This document shows positions 27,494 to 36,091 of a stretch of DNA of 64,000 nt, piece after piece. Each line of letters starts with the position of its first letter. Position 1 is the stretch's first letter. Under the pieces are notes generated by a model. It saw only the letters and a list, made by a program, of their open reading frames with translations. It was not told where the DNA came from and did not search any database. The stretch is from Acinetobacter sp. B51(2017) (lineage in GTDB: Bacteria > Pseudomonadota > Gammaproteobacteria > Pseudomonadales > Moraxellaceae): the NCBI RefSeq assembly GCF_003711395.1, contig NZ_PJRJ01000007.1:1-64000 (forward strand). Direction: 5' to 3'. The translations under genes and the position numbers were made by a program.

Positions 27494-28387
27494 ATGTTTG
27501 CTGTTAGCAAGCCAGCGCTTTGTATCGCTTTGCTCGTCACTTTAACTGCTTGTAATGATGCAAAAGCACCTGTGGAAGCACCTGTTAAGGTCGAATCAGC
27601 GCCTCCTATTTCTCCTAAAGCTGTCACCACAGTTGAAGCTGCTCAAGTTCTACCTTATTTAGCTGCCCAATCAGCACCAGCGCAGTTTGTACTGCCTAAA
27701 TGTGCTGATCAAAATTGCTTAGAGCTAAATATCAATAGCTTAACTACAGAAGACGCATGGTTTAATACGTGGTTAAACACACGTCAAGCTGAGGTTTTGA
27801 TGCTGCAACTGCAACAAGATCCAGCCAATTTAACTTTACAACAAGCAGTCAATCGTTATGCAGCCGCTTCCAAAGAATGGCAACAACAATATCGCCAGCA
27901 TCAAGCCTTTCAGCTAGACTTAGACACAGTGGTCGTTCATCAAAAAAATGGCATTGTCTTATTGCAAATACAGGTTAATAGCCATCAGGCCGAAACCAAA
28001 GTGCTAAATCGTTTATATTTCTTTGTGGCGGATCGCAATAAGCAGCAGCATTTGCCAGTGAAACAGGTTATTGCGCCTGATTATGCCAAAACCTTGCAAG
28101 ATATTTTAAATCAACACTATAAAAAGTGGCTGAGCACACAAAGCGATGAAGTGAAAACTGCTGCGCCTTCGCAATTGGCGTGGCAACAAGGACAATGGTT
28201 TTATGACCAAGAGGGGATTGGTTTACACTTTCGTGCCGGTCAGATTAGCCCAACAGCCGAGCAATTGGATGTGTATTTAAACACTGCCCAAAGCAAACGT
28301 GTGCTCAAAGCAGAACTTTACCAGATTTTATTTCATTCTAAATCGACGCGAGAGGAACCTCATGAAAGCAAAAATCGCGCTGCTTAG
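27494..28387 (+). CDS. Lipoprotein, diverged paralogue of the next gene
   Basis: 297-aa predicted lipoprotein (signal MFAVSKPALCIALLVTLTA, Cys20 lipidated). The mature part begins with an Ala/Pro/Val-rich linker, then LPKCADQNCLELNINSL, which matches the LPECDANNCPEIDIERL block of the next protein, followed by a similarly placed W and Leu/Met-rich helix. The C-terminal half can be aligned to the DUF3298 half of the neighbour only loosely and lacks its GGAHG motif. The ATG abuts the prfC terminator T-run with no ribosome site; no better start keeps the signal peptide. It overlaps the next gene by 26 bp. Function unknown. Confidence 0.8.
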   Translation: MFAVSKPALCIALLVTLTACNDAKAPVEAPVKVESAPPISPKAVTTVEAAQVLPYLAAQSAPAQFVLPKCADQNCLELNINSLTTEDAWFNTWLNTRQAEVLMLQLQQDPANLTLQQAVNRYAAASKEWQQQYRQHQAFQLDLDTVVVHQKNGIVLLQIQVNSHQAETKVLNRLYFFVADRNKQQHLPVKQVIAPDYAKTLQDILNQHYKKWLSTQSDEVKTAAPSQLAWQQGQWFYDQEGIGLHFRAGQISPTAEQLDVYLNTAQSKRVLKAELYQILFHSKSTREEPHESKNRAA

Positions 28388-29297
28388 TGTTTTAAGCATT
28401 GCTCTGTTGACTGCTTGTAATCCTAAGCCCGAAGCACCCCCACAAGCTCAAGCTACATCTGAAGCTGTAATGCCTGAAGCTGTATTGAGTTTAGACGGTG
28501 AAAATCAAGCGCTCGATTTAAGCCTACCTGAGTGTGATGCTAACAATTGCCCTGAAATTGATATAGAGCGTTTAAACAGTAATCAACCCTATATTGATGC
28601 ATGGATAGATGCCGAAATTTTAAAACTGATGCAGCAAATTTTATCGATTGCGCCTAATTCTGAGCTTGAACAGAAGATTGCTTCACAAGCTCAATTAGCA
28701 GCATCACAAGCTTCGCCAGCATCAGAGGTAAAAGCCCCAGAACTCACAGCTAAAACAACTTTAGAGCAACAATTGCAACCTTATGTTGGTTCATTCTTAT
28801 ACTTAGATCAAGAGCTGAAGGACTTGAGTGCCAATCATCAAATTAGTGTGATGGTTAAGCCAAGGATTTTAAATAATCAAGCTCCATTAGCCACAGTAGT
28901 GTTAAATAGCAGTAGCTATTTGGGTGGGGCACATGGTTCATCGTCACAGCAATATGCCAACTTTGATTTAGAAAGCAAGCAACTGATTTCCCTCAAAGAT
29001 ATCGTATTGCCCAAGCAGCAGGCAGCCTTAGAAAAAGTGGCTTATGCTGTATTTAAACAATGGGTACTTGAGGCGAAATTGGCAGAAAATATTCGTGACT
29101 ATGAACAGGCATGGAAATTTCATCTTTCAGATAATTTCTATTTAAGTCAGCAAGGTTTAATTTTGCAATATGCCGAATATGAAATTGGCCCCTATGTGGT
29201 GGGTTTACCCAAATTGGTCATTAACTATGAAGATCTAAACGGGATTTTAAAACCTGAATATTTACCTGCGCCTAAAGCTGCGATGCAAAACCCATGA
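28362..29297 (+). CDS. Lipoprotein with DUF3298/RsiV-type domain
   Basis: 311-aa predicted lipoprotein (Cys19 after MKAKIALLSVLSIALLTA). It has a linker, then LPECDANNCPEIDIERL with a CX4C pair, a helical part, and a C-terminal domain with SSYLGGAHGSSSQQYANFDL and ISLKDIV. That is the signature of the DUF3298 domain seen in the anti-sigma factor RsiV and in peptidoglycan-associated lipoproteins. The start at 28362 follows GAGAGGAACCTC; the longest frame at 28299 runs through the upstream gene. It overlaps tatD-like gene by 4 bp (ATGA). RsiV binds lysozyme, but that role is not implied here. Confidence 0.85.
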   Translation: MKAKIALLSVLSIALLTACNPKPEAPPQAQATSEAVMPEAVLSLDGENQALDLSLPECDANNCPEIDIERLNSNQPYIDAWIDAEILKLMQQILSIAPNSELEQKIASQAQLAASQASPASEVKAPELTAKTTLEQQLQPYVGSFLYLDQELKDLSANHQISVMVKPRILNNQAPLATVVLNSSSYLGGAHGSSSQQYANFDLESKQLISLKDIVLPKQQAALEKVAYAVFKQWVLEAKLAENIRDYEQAWKFHLSDNFYLSQQGLILQYAEYEIGPYVVGLPKLVINYEDLNGILKPEYLPAPKAAMQNP

Positions 29298-30109
29298 GCA
29301 TTACCTTATTTGATACTCACACCCATTTTGATGTGCCAGACTTTGATCAAGATCGGCTGCAACTGGCGGCATTGGCCAAAAAAATGGGCGTGGAGCATTT
29401 AGTATTAATTGGCTTTATTGCCGAGCGCTTTCAAAATTTAATTGCCTGTCAAAAGCAATTACAACAACAACCCGATGTACCAAAAGTGCATTTGGCTCCC
29501 GGTTTGCATCCTTTTTATATCGAACAACACCAAGCTGAACATTTGCAGCAAGTAGAACAATTTTTGCAGCGCGAAAACTGTGTTGCGATAGGTGAAATTG
29601 GTTTAGATACCTTTTTAAAAGTGCATAAACAACCTGATCTATTTGCCAAGCAACAGCATTATTTTGCAGTGCAGCTGGAACTGGCGCAGCAATATCAAAA
29701 ACCAGTGCTATTACATATTCGTAAATCTCATGCCGAAGTATTAAAAATGTTAAAGCAACATCGCTTTAAGCACGGTGGGATTGCACACGCCTTTAGTGGT
29801 GGGGTCGAAGAAGCCAAAGCCTTTATTCAGTTGGGCTTTAAAATTGGTGTAACAGGGCAGATCAGTAACCCGAATGCCAAAAAATTGCATACTGTGGTGC
29901 AAACCATTGGCGCACAGCACCTCGTATTAGAAACTGATTGCCCTGATATGACGCCGCTATGCTGTCAATTAGACCAGCACAGCCGAACCCGTAATACCCC
30001 GGCCAATTTAATCTATGTGCTTGAAGCCTTAGCAAAAAGCTTGAATGTACAGCAACAGGATTTAGCCCAGATTCTATGGCGCAATAGCTTTGCAGCCTTA
30101 GCGCTCTAG
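29294..30109 (+). CDS. TatD-family metal-dependent hydrolase
   Basis: 271-aa TIM-barrel hydrolase of the amidohydrolase superfamily; relatives are DNases acting on 3' ends. Metal ligands are visible in order: THTHFD near residues 8-13, EIGLD near 97-101, HIRKSH, GIAHAFSGG and ETDCPDM. It is closest in appearance to the YjjV branch. Its ATG overlaps the upstream lipoprotein stop by 4 bp, so the two lipoproteins and this enzyme are probably co-transcribed. Exact subfamily is uncertain. Confidence 0.9.
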   Translation: MSITLFDTHTHFDVPDFDQDRLQLAALAKKMGVEHLVLIGFIAERFQNLIACQKQLQQQPDVPKVHLAPGLHPFYIEQHQAEHLQQVEQFLQRENCVAIGEIGLDTFLKVHKQPDLFAKQQHYFAVQLELAQQYQKPVLLHIRKSHAEVLKMLKQHRFKHGGIAHAFSGGVEEAKAFIQLGFKIGVTGQISNPNAKKLHTVVQTIGAQHLVLETDCPDMTPLCCQLDQHSRTRNTPANLIYVLEALAKSLNVQQQDLAQILWRNSFAALAL

Positions 30110-30165
30110 CTCCCCACTGCTAAACACAGTAAAATAGCAGCACTTGTAACAATGTTGATTGCCCC

Positions 30166-30936
30166 ATGACTGATGTATTAGATGACGAATATGAGCGCCG
30201 TTTTGCCGGGGTTGCCAAAATTTATGGTGAGGCTGAATTTGAGCATTATGCCAACAGCCATGTCATGGTCATTGGAATTGGCGGTGTAGGTTCTTGGGCG
30301 GTAGAAGCTTTAGCACGCACAGGCATTGGCGAGTTGACCTTAGTGGACATGGATGTGGTGGCTGCATCCAATATTAATCGTCAATTGCCAGCGATGACTA
30401 CAACTTTAGGGCATGAAAAAATCGAAGTGATGGCAGAGCGCTGCCTTGCGATTAATCCACGAATTAAAATTAATTTAGTGGATGATTATCTAACGCCTGA
30501 AAATGTCAAACAGCTTTTACAAGATCCACCCGATTTAATCTTAGATTGTATTGATGATGTTAAAGCAAAATTTGCCTTAATGTTGCACTGTCGCTTTAAC
30601 AAGATTCCATTAATTGTGTCAGGTGGCGCGGGCGGAAAATTAGATCCCTTAAAAATTCGTGTTGCAGATTTATCTAAGACAGAACAAGACCCAATGTTAG
30701 CCAAGTTACGTGCCCAATTACGCAGCAAAGGTATTTGTAAAAAGCCCAAAGAAAAATTTGGCATTACCTGCGTTTACTCCATCGATAATCCATTTTCAAG
30801 TGCTGATGTTTGCCCAAGTGCTGGCTTACGCTGTGGTGGCTATGGCTCTGCTGTAGTGGTCACTTCGAGTTTTGCGATGGTGGCGGTGGCAGAAGTGCTC
30901 AAAAAACTCGATCAGCTTAAACAACGTCAAGGATAG
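30166..30936 (+). CDS. tcdA: tRNA threonylcarbamoyladenosine dehydratase
   Basis: E1-like ATP-dependent enzyme that cyclises t6A to ct6A at position 37 of ANN-decoding tRNAs. 256 aa, the family length. The nucleotide-binding GIGGVGSWAVEALARTGIG starts near residue 36, then LVDMDVV...SNINRQ, ILDCIDDVKAK, and FSSADVCPSAGLRCGGYGS with cysteines near the C-terminus. The ThiF/MoeB-like fold is clear. The CsdA/CsdE sulfur proteins often found with it are not next to it here. A strong terminator follows. Confidence 0.94.
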   Translation: MTDVLDDEYERRFAGVAKIYGEAEFEHYANSHVMVIGIGGVGSWAVEALARTGIGELTLVDMDVVAASNINRQLPAMTTTLGHEKIEVMAERCLAINPRIKINLVDDYLTPENVKQLLQDPPDLILDCIDDVKAKFALMLHCRFNKIPLIVSGGAGGKLDPLKIRVADLSKTEQDPMLAKLRAQLRSKGICKKPKEKFGITCVYSIDNPFSSADVCPSAGLRCGGYGSAVVVTSSFAMVAVAEVLKKLDQLKQRQG

Positions 30937-31339
30937 TTTTTGCCAATCCTTTGCCAGTTTTTTAAACAAAAAATCCCAAGTAAATCACTTGGGATTTTTT
31001 TATCAGGCTGCTTATTTATTCTAAAAAATTCAAATAAATTAAATATTCAGCATATAAAATGCTAAGTAAATCTACAAAAGTGTCAATTCAGTCTAGCTAT
31101 AAAATCAATCTGCTATTTGGTTAATGTTTTTGTGAGCATGCTAAAAACTTAATAACAATCGAACAACAAAACCATGTTTTTAGTATGTTTTTTGAAAAAT
31201 TTTGTTTTTAATTTGTCAGGTATGGTCAATCCTTATCCAGTCTGAATTGTCTAACATAAGCTTGGAAAATTGATATTGCCCTATCAATTCCCGACGTTGT
31301 TATTAATTTCTCTCCAAATCACGTCCTAGTGGGTTATAA
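30937..31339. other. AT-rich intergenic region, tcdA to FeeM-like gene
   Basis: 403 bp with no plausible gene. It begins with the tcdA terminator and then is strongly AT-rich. A 6-bp inverted repeat TTGATA/TATCAA (31270-31275 with 31282-31287) lies about 55 bp before the next start codon and could be a regulator site. No confident promoter hexamers were found. Confidence 0.5.
30971..31001 (+). terminator. tcdA terminator
   Basis: An 11-bp perfect stem AAATCCCAAGT/ACTTGGGATTT (30971-30981 with 30987-30997) is followed by T through 31001, about 35 bp after the tcdA stop codon. Confidence 0.9.
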
Positions 31340-32092
31340 ATGAAAGACAATTTAGTGGAAAGCCGGCTGTTCCGCATAAAAACTAATTTTGACCAGCTTG
31401 TCATTGGTCAAGTGACTCAAATCAACGATCTGTTGCAAAGCAGTCAATTACTGTATACCAATTACCATAAGTGTGGCTACTTAAAACAAGGCACACCATT
31501 TTTATATTTACCGCAATATTGTCACAGTTCTAATTTTTTATTTACGGCTAAAGAAAATGACAGCATTGTGGGGACCATTGGGATTATTCAAGACCAATAT
31601 TTACCTGCTTATGGGGCTTATCAAGCCGATATTGATGCCTTAAACATTAAAGCGGGTAAACGGATTGAATTGGCATCATTGGCGATTCGTGAAGATTATC
31701 AACATCAAAACCTTTTTTACGATTTATATTCAAGCGCCGTGTTGTTTGCTATTTTTAAAGTCCGCGCCAAGCATATCTTTATTCAGGTTGATAGTAAAAA
31801 AGCCTCATTTTACGAACGTCTATTCTTTAAAAAAGTCGGTGATAATCGGGTTTTAGATGAATATAACGGCGTTACCTCATCCTTATTGTATATGGATGTA
31901 GAACGCGCATGGAAATTGGTGCGTCGTCGTTGCCAAGGGCAAAGTAATATTGCTGTGGTACGTAATATGCTAAAAATGTTTGGGGTTTATGATCGTTATA
32001 AAGTGTTAAGCCCAGTGCAATTGCATGATATGTCTAAACAGTGGAGTGCCAATGACTTAGACTTTTATCAAAAAGCTTGTGGTCATATGTAA
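31340..32092 (+). CDS. FeeM-like N-acyl amino acid synthase candidate (GNAT fold)
   Basis: 250-aa protein that I read as belonging to the FeeM / autoinducer-synthase-like acyltransferases, which load fatty acyl groups from acyl carrier protein onto amino acids. Features are an N-terminal FRIKT region, a long loop ending in YLPQY, a core FTAKENDSIVGTIGIIQD, the ELASLAI strand near residue 112, FIQVDSKKASFYERLFFKKVG typical of GNAT ends, and a C-terminal tail of about 60 residues. It has no signal peptide. It stands alone, with 403 bp before it and a shared terminator after it. A plain GNAT acetyltransferase is the alternative. The ATG at 31340 has a weak GTGGG ribosome site. Confidence 0.6.
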   Translation: MKDNLVESRLFRIKTNFDQLVIGQVTQINDLLQSSQLLYTNYHKCGYLKQGTPFLYLPQYCHSSNFLFTAKENDSIVGTIGIIQDQYLPAYGAYQADIDALNIKAGKRIELASLAIREDYQHQNLFYDLYSSAVLFAIFKVRAKHIFIQVDSKKASFYERLFFKKVGDNRVLDEYNGVTSSLLYMDVERAWKLVRRRCQGQSNIAVVRNMLKMFGVYDRYKVLSPVQLHDMSKQWSANDLDFYQKACGHM

Positions 32093-32125
32093 AAAAAAGC
32101 CCCCCCAATTGGGGGGCTTTTTTTT
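32093..32125. terminator. Bidirectional terminator between convergent genes
   Basis: A GC stem (GCCCCCC/GGGGGGC around CAATT, 32099-32117) is flanked by eight A on the left and about eight T on the right. It starts right at the stop codon of the FeeM-like gene and ends right at that of dusA. Confidence 0.92.
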
Positions 32126-33134
32126 ATTGTTGTGCTTGCTGCTCACGCAAATAATCTTCGGTGCGTTTAATCGCATCTTGCATATTTAAAATCGCATTTT
32201 CCACATCTTTTAAGGTTTTGGCATTGCCGCCACTTAAAGCCTGACGCCATTTACGTGCACCGGGTAAGTTTTGGAATAAACCTAAAATATGACGGGTGAT
32301 AATCGACAGCGGTGCACCTTCTGCTAAACGTTTGGCAATATATGGCATCATTTCAGCCATAATCTCAAAACGATCCGGTGCTTCTAAATTCCAAAGCTGA
32401 CCTAATTCTGCCAATAGGTATGGGTTGTGATACGCCTCACGACCAATCATGACCCCGTCGACATGCTTTAAATGTTGTTGAGTTTCAGCATAAGTTTTAA
32501 TGCCGCCATTAATCTCAATGATTAAATCAGGACGATCTTGTTTTAAACGATAGACATCTTCATAACGTAGCGGTGGTACTTCACGGTTTTCTTTAGGTGA
32601 TAAACCTTGTAGCAACGCAATACGTGCATGCACAATAAAATTGTTACAACCAGTTTTTGCTACGGTATCGACAAAATGCAGCATCTCTTCATACGAGTGC
32701 ATGTCGTCAATCCCAATACGGTGCTTCACGCTCACAGGGATATCCACAGCATTACGCATTTCAGCGATACATTCTGCAACAAGGTCAGGCTCAGCCATCA
32801 GGCACGCGCCAATTTTATTGTTTTGTACGCGGTCACTTGGGCAACCCACATTCAGGTTGACTTCGTTATAACCCCAATCTTGTGCCATCTTGCTACACAG
32901 GGCTAAATCTTTGGCATTTGAACCACCCAGCTGTAACACAATAGGCTGTTCTTCTTGGTTAAAGTCTAAATGCCGTTTGGCATCACCATGAATAATGGCA
33001 CCTGTAGTCACCATTTCGGTATATAAAATCACATTCGGATTAAATAAACGCGCGAAATAGCGGTAATCTTTAGTGGTCCAATCCATCATGGGCGCGACCG
33101 AAATACGAGGCTGTAAAGATTGCAGAGCAGACAT
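32124..33134 (-). CDS. dusA: tRNA-dihydrouridine(20/20a) synthase
   Basis: FMN enzyme that reduces uridine 20/20a in the tRNA D-loop with NADPH. 336 aa. N-terminal RISVAPMMDWTTKDYRYFAR binds FMN, and the catalytic cysteine region reads NVGCPSDRVQNNKIGACLM, with the active cysteine in GACLM near residue 110. VKHRIGID and INGGIK follow, then VMIGREAYHNPYLL. The late HILGLFQNLPGARKWRQ is the DusA-type helical domain. It is convergent with the FeeM-like gene. Confidence 0.95.
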   Translation of the reverse strand: MSALQSLQPRISVAPMMDWTTKDYRYFARLFNPNVILYTEMVTTGAIIHGDAKRHLDFNQEEQPIVLQLGGSNAKDLALCSKMAQDWGYNEVNLNVGCPSDRVQNNKIGACLMAEPDLVAECIAEMRNAVDIPVSVKHRIGIDDMHSYEEMLHFVDTVAKTGCNNFIVHARIALLQGLSPKENREVPPLRYEDVYRLKQDRPDLIIEINGGIKTYAETQQHLKHVDGVMIGREAYHNPYLLAELGQLWNLEAPDRFEIMAEMMPYIAKRLAEGAPLSIITRHILGLFQNLPGARKWRQALSGGNAKTLKDVENAILNMQDAIKRTEDYLREQQAQQ

Positions 33135-33200
33135 AAGGACCTAAGACTTCAAACAACGAGAGCGCGGCATTATACGGCTTTTGGGTAAAAATCGACAGCC

Positions 33201-34391
33201 CTAAGCACTGTGTCGAAATTTTATATAGTGCTGATCCAGTAGCGCAAATAGCGCAGCACAGCCAACTAAGACTAAACCCGCGAGGCAGCTCATGTACCAA
33301 CCACCATGTTGCCAAGAAAAGACTCCAAGCGCAGAGCCGCAAGCACCACCAATAAAATAGGTGGTCATATAAATCGAGTTAATTCGTGATTTGGCATCAG
33401 GGCGTAAACGAAACACAATGCCTTGATTGGCGGTGTGTACCATCGCTAAACCCAAGTTAATTAAGGCATAACCTAAAATATAACTCAGTAGTGAGACCGC
33501 ACCGCCATATAACAATGCCCAACTGCTGGCTAAGGTTGTTAAGCCTAAAAGTGTGAGTAATTGTGTGCGACCACGGTCAGCAAAACGACCTAAATAACTA
33601 CTCGAAAGTGCACCAAACACGCCCACCAAAGTAATTAAACCTACCCAAATATCGCTTAAATAAAAGGGCTTTTGTGTAAGTAGTAATGCAATGGTCGAAA
33701 ACAAAATACTCATGGCAGCAAAGCAGCAACCCCCTATCAAAGAACGTAAAACTAAACGCGGTTCTTGTTGCAGTAAACTGCCCATGGAACGGAAAATATC
33801 CAGATAACTTAAGTTTAAACGGAGTAAATAAGGTAAACGCGATTTTAGTAAAAAGGCTAAAACCAACATGAGTGAGCCACTGAGCACGTAAATCATCTTC
33901 CAATGCCAAAGTTCTGATAAAACCCCAGCAATACTGGTGGATAATAAAATGCCCACCAATAAGCCACTCATTAAAAAGCCAATCACTTGACCAGTTTTTT
34001 CAGCTTTAACGGCCATCGTGGCAAATGGAATAAGGACTTGCGCAGCCACCGAAAATAAACTGGCCACGATAGTGCCAAACCACAGCAGATAAATATTGTT
34101 GGATAAAGCAGAGATAAATAAACCGACTGAAGCCAATAGCATCAACAGCGGAATAAATTTAGTTTTATTGACAATATCGCCAATCGGGACAATAAAAAGC
34201 AAACCCAAAGCATAAGCCACTTGCGCAAACGTTACGGTAAGCGCGACTTGTGATTCAGGGACTTGAAAATAAGCTTGAATAGAACTGACTAAGGGCTGGC
34301 AATAGTAGTTGGTGCCCGCACATAAACCACAGGCAATTGCCATTAGCCAAAGCAGTGCTTTATCTTGACTAATATCTAAATCTTTTTGCAT
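33201..34391 (-). CDS. MFS transporter
   Basis: 396-aa major facilitator with about 12 membrane helices and the usual loop after helix 2 (FIVPIGDIVNKTKFIPLL). An early CGLCAGTNYYCQPLVSSIQ motif resembles drug/sugar-efflux type MFS proteins related to YgaY/AraJ. The substrate cannot be told from sequence. The start codon abuts the stop of the upstream EamA gene with no gap, so the pair is translated from one message and may share a substrate class. Confidence 0.88.
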   Translation of the reverse strand: MQKDLDISQDKALLWLMAIACGLCAGTNYYCQPLVSSIQAYFQVPESQVALTVTFAQVAYALGLLFIVPIGDIVNKTKFIPLLMLLASVGLFISALSNNIYLLWFGTIVASLFSVAAQVLIPFATMAVKAEKTGQVIGFLMSGLLVGILLSTSIAGVLSELWHWKMIYVLSGSLMLVLAFLLKSRLPYLLRLNLSYLDIFRSMGSLLQQEPRLVLRSLIGGCCFAAMSILFSTIALLLTQKPFYLSDIWVGLITLVGVFGALSSSYLGRFADRGRTQLLTLLGLTTLASSWALLYGGAVSLLSYILGYALINLGLAMVHTANQGIVFRLRPDAKSRINSIYMTTYFIGGACGSALGVFSWQHGGWYMSCLAGLVLVGCAALFALLDQHYIKFRHSA

Positions 34392-35315
34392 TTAGGCTGT
34401 CTTTTTCGCAAGTGTAATCATGAGAACTCCCACAATATTTAAGGCGCAGCCCAACCATTGAATGGCATTCATATATTCGCCTAGAAAAATCGTGGCCAGA
34501 ATAATGGTCAGAATGGGGCCAATCGAGGCAATCATGGCAGAATGTGCTGGCCCCAAACGCTGAATACTTTGTGCCATTAAAATCGTAGGTAATACGGTCA
34601 CGAAAATTCCAAGCGCAATACCATAGTACAGCACTTGAGTGGGCAGTTGTGCCAGTAATTGTAATGGCGCAGGGGTAGCCAGTATAAAATGTACTAAAGT
34701 GCCTACACAGGCAATGCTCAGTACCAAAGCATTAAAATGCCATGAACCAAACTGCCGAATTAAACGTGGTGTCATCAGTAAGTAAGCGGCAAAACATACT
34801 GCACTGGCAAAGACCAAACTCGCGCCCAACCAAAAATCATGGTTATGTGGTGTATGGGCTTGCTCTTGCAGCATCACAATAACCGTACCACCATAACTTA
34901 AGGCCAAGGCAACGATGGTTTTTAAGCTCAGTTTTTGTTTGAATAAAACGCTAGAGGCAAGCACAGTTAAGGTGGGATATAAAAATAAAATAATCCGTTC
35001 TAATGAGGCGCTAATATACATCAGACCCATAAAATCGAGCCAACTCGAAAAATAATAACCCAACAACCCTGCTGCCCATAAAATCAGCCAATCCTGCCGA
35101 CTAAGGCGCTGTTTTTGGTGACGACTCAGCCACGCGATGATTAAGAAAAACGGTAAGGCGCTTGCCATCCGTAATGCGACCAGAACCGTCCCATCCACCA
35201 AAGGCGAGAGTGCATAGGCTTGTTTAATAAAGATCGCTTTGCTGCTAAATAACAAAGCGGCACAAATGGCAAACAATGCACCAAATTGGCTCGAGCTGGG
35301 GCGAGGAATCATCAT
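34392..35315 (-). CDS. DMT-superfamily transporter (EamA/RhaT type)
   Basis: About 307 aa with ten membrane helices in two EamA repeats (first ending near residue 150, second from about 160). It has GGTVIVMLQEQ at the end of the first repeat and LGEYMNAIQWLGCALNIVGVLMI at the end of the second. Members export amino acids or other small metabolites; the substrate is unknown. The longest frame starts with TTG at 35324; I prefer ATG 35315 (or 35312), though no good ribosome site is visible at either. It is the first gene of a two-transporter operon. Confidence 0.86.
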   Translation of the reverse strand: MMIPRPSSSQFGALFAICAALLFSSKAIFIKQAYALSPLVDGTVLVALRMASALPFFLIIAWLSRHQKQRLSRQDWLILWAAGLLGYYFSSWLDFMGLMYISASLERIILFLYPTLTVLASSVLFKQKLSLKTIVALALSYGGTVIVMLQEQAHTPHNHDFWLGASLVFASAVCFAAYLLMTPRLIRQFGSWHFNALVLSIACVGTLVHFILATPAPLQLLAQLPTQVLYYGIALGIFVTVLPTILMAQSIQRLGPAHSAMIASIGPILTIILATIFLGEYMNAIQWLGCALNIVGVLMITLAKKTA

Positions 35316-35862
35316 AGGTTTCAAATATATGGGCTAAAGAACAACATGAAGGACGAAGCATCTTATGTTTTGAGTTAGATTTTAAACTGCTACAGTTAAA
35401 ATTTTAGGGCTACTTTATCATGCCTTGAGAAAGTGGTTTAGGTTGTTTGTATAAAGAAAAGTTAAATAATTCATAGGGTTTTTATATATGTATTGCTTTA
35501 TTATGGTGCAAAAACACACAAATTAAGGCTAGAAATGAACTGGTAATATCACTGAAAAAAATATCGATCAAATTTTTTTTAAAGTATTTATGTCAGCAGC
35601 TGTGACTTTTTCCTGAGCGTCAGCATCAAAAAATTGAGAGCCTAGTCAGTGCAATAGGGCGAATGTGTGCGTGGGGCAGGCGAGGATGATGTGATCAAAA
35701 ACTTAAGTTGCAATAATGAGAATATATCATCTTTCAATATACTAACTTGGTGAAAAAATAGCCTAAACCTGTACTTTACCGACAGATTAATACATTGTGC
35801 TTTGGATGTTAATTGACTGGATAAAAGCAGCTAAATACTGAGCCGATTGCACAGTACAGACA

Positions 35863-35904
35863 CTTAAAAAAAGCTAAAAAGGGATAAATTGGCTTAAAAA
35901 AAGC
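35863..35904 (+). repeat. Direct repeat pair CTTAAAAAAAGC, 30-bp phase
   Basis: Two identical 12-nt copies, at 35863-35874 and 35893-35904, lie about 190 bp upstream of pntAA. A 30-bp spacing is close to three helical turns, so both copies face the same side of DNA. It could be a regulator site or curved-DNA element; chance is possible in such AT-rich sequence. Confidence 0.5.
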
Positions 35905-36039
35905 AAAATCATTTGGTGATTTCACGATTTTTTATGAATCATCAGTTCATGTTTTGAACATTTATTAAATAAATACTAGGTAGAAATAGAAAAAATTTCA
36001 ATTAGAATCCAAAAAATCAACAAAAAATAACCAGAGGGA

Positions 36040-36061
36040 AAACGCCAGTGATTTGGCGTTT
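36040..36061 (+). promoter_or_regulatory. Leader hairpin upstream of pntAA
   Basis: AAACGCCA (36040-36047) pairs perfectly with TGGCGTTT (36054-36061) around a 6-nt loop, 30 bp before the pntAA start codon. No T-run follows, so it is not a terminator. It could be an operator or an mRNA 5' stabilising stem. Confidence 0.5.
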
Positions 36062-36091
36062 GCTTGACAAAAACTAGCTTGAGGGACGCTC

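Larger units (their letters stand above)
35316..36091. other. Long AT-rich intergenic region upstream of pntAA
   Basis: About 775 bp with no reading frame over 60 codons, separating the divergent EamA gene and pntAA. It contains a 12-nt direct repeat CTTAAAAAAAGC at 35863-35874 and 35893-35904, exactly 30 bp apart. It also has an inverted repeat ATGTT-TTG-AACAT at 35949-35961, an odd palindrome TTTATTAAATAAA at 35961-35973, and a hairpin just before pntAA. I saw no recognisable gene remnant or insertion sequence end. It may hold long leaders or a small RNA. Confidence 0.6.

Noticed and set aside
31340..32092. A true LuxI acyl-homoserine lactone synthase
   Set aside because: The length and motifs differ from LuxI, and no LuxR-type gene is nearby.
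35955..36070. TTGACA at 36064 as the pntAA -35 box
   Set aside because: No acceptable -10 element follows at 16-18 bp before the start codon.
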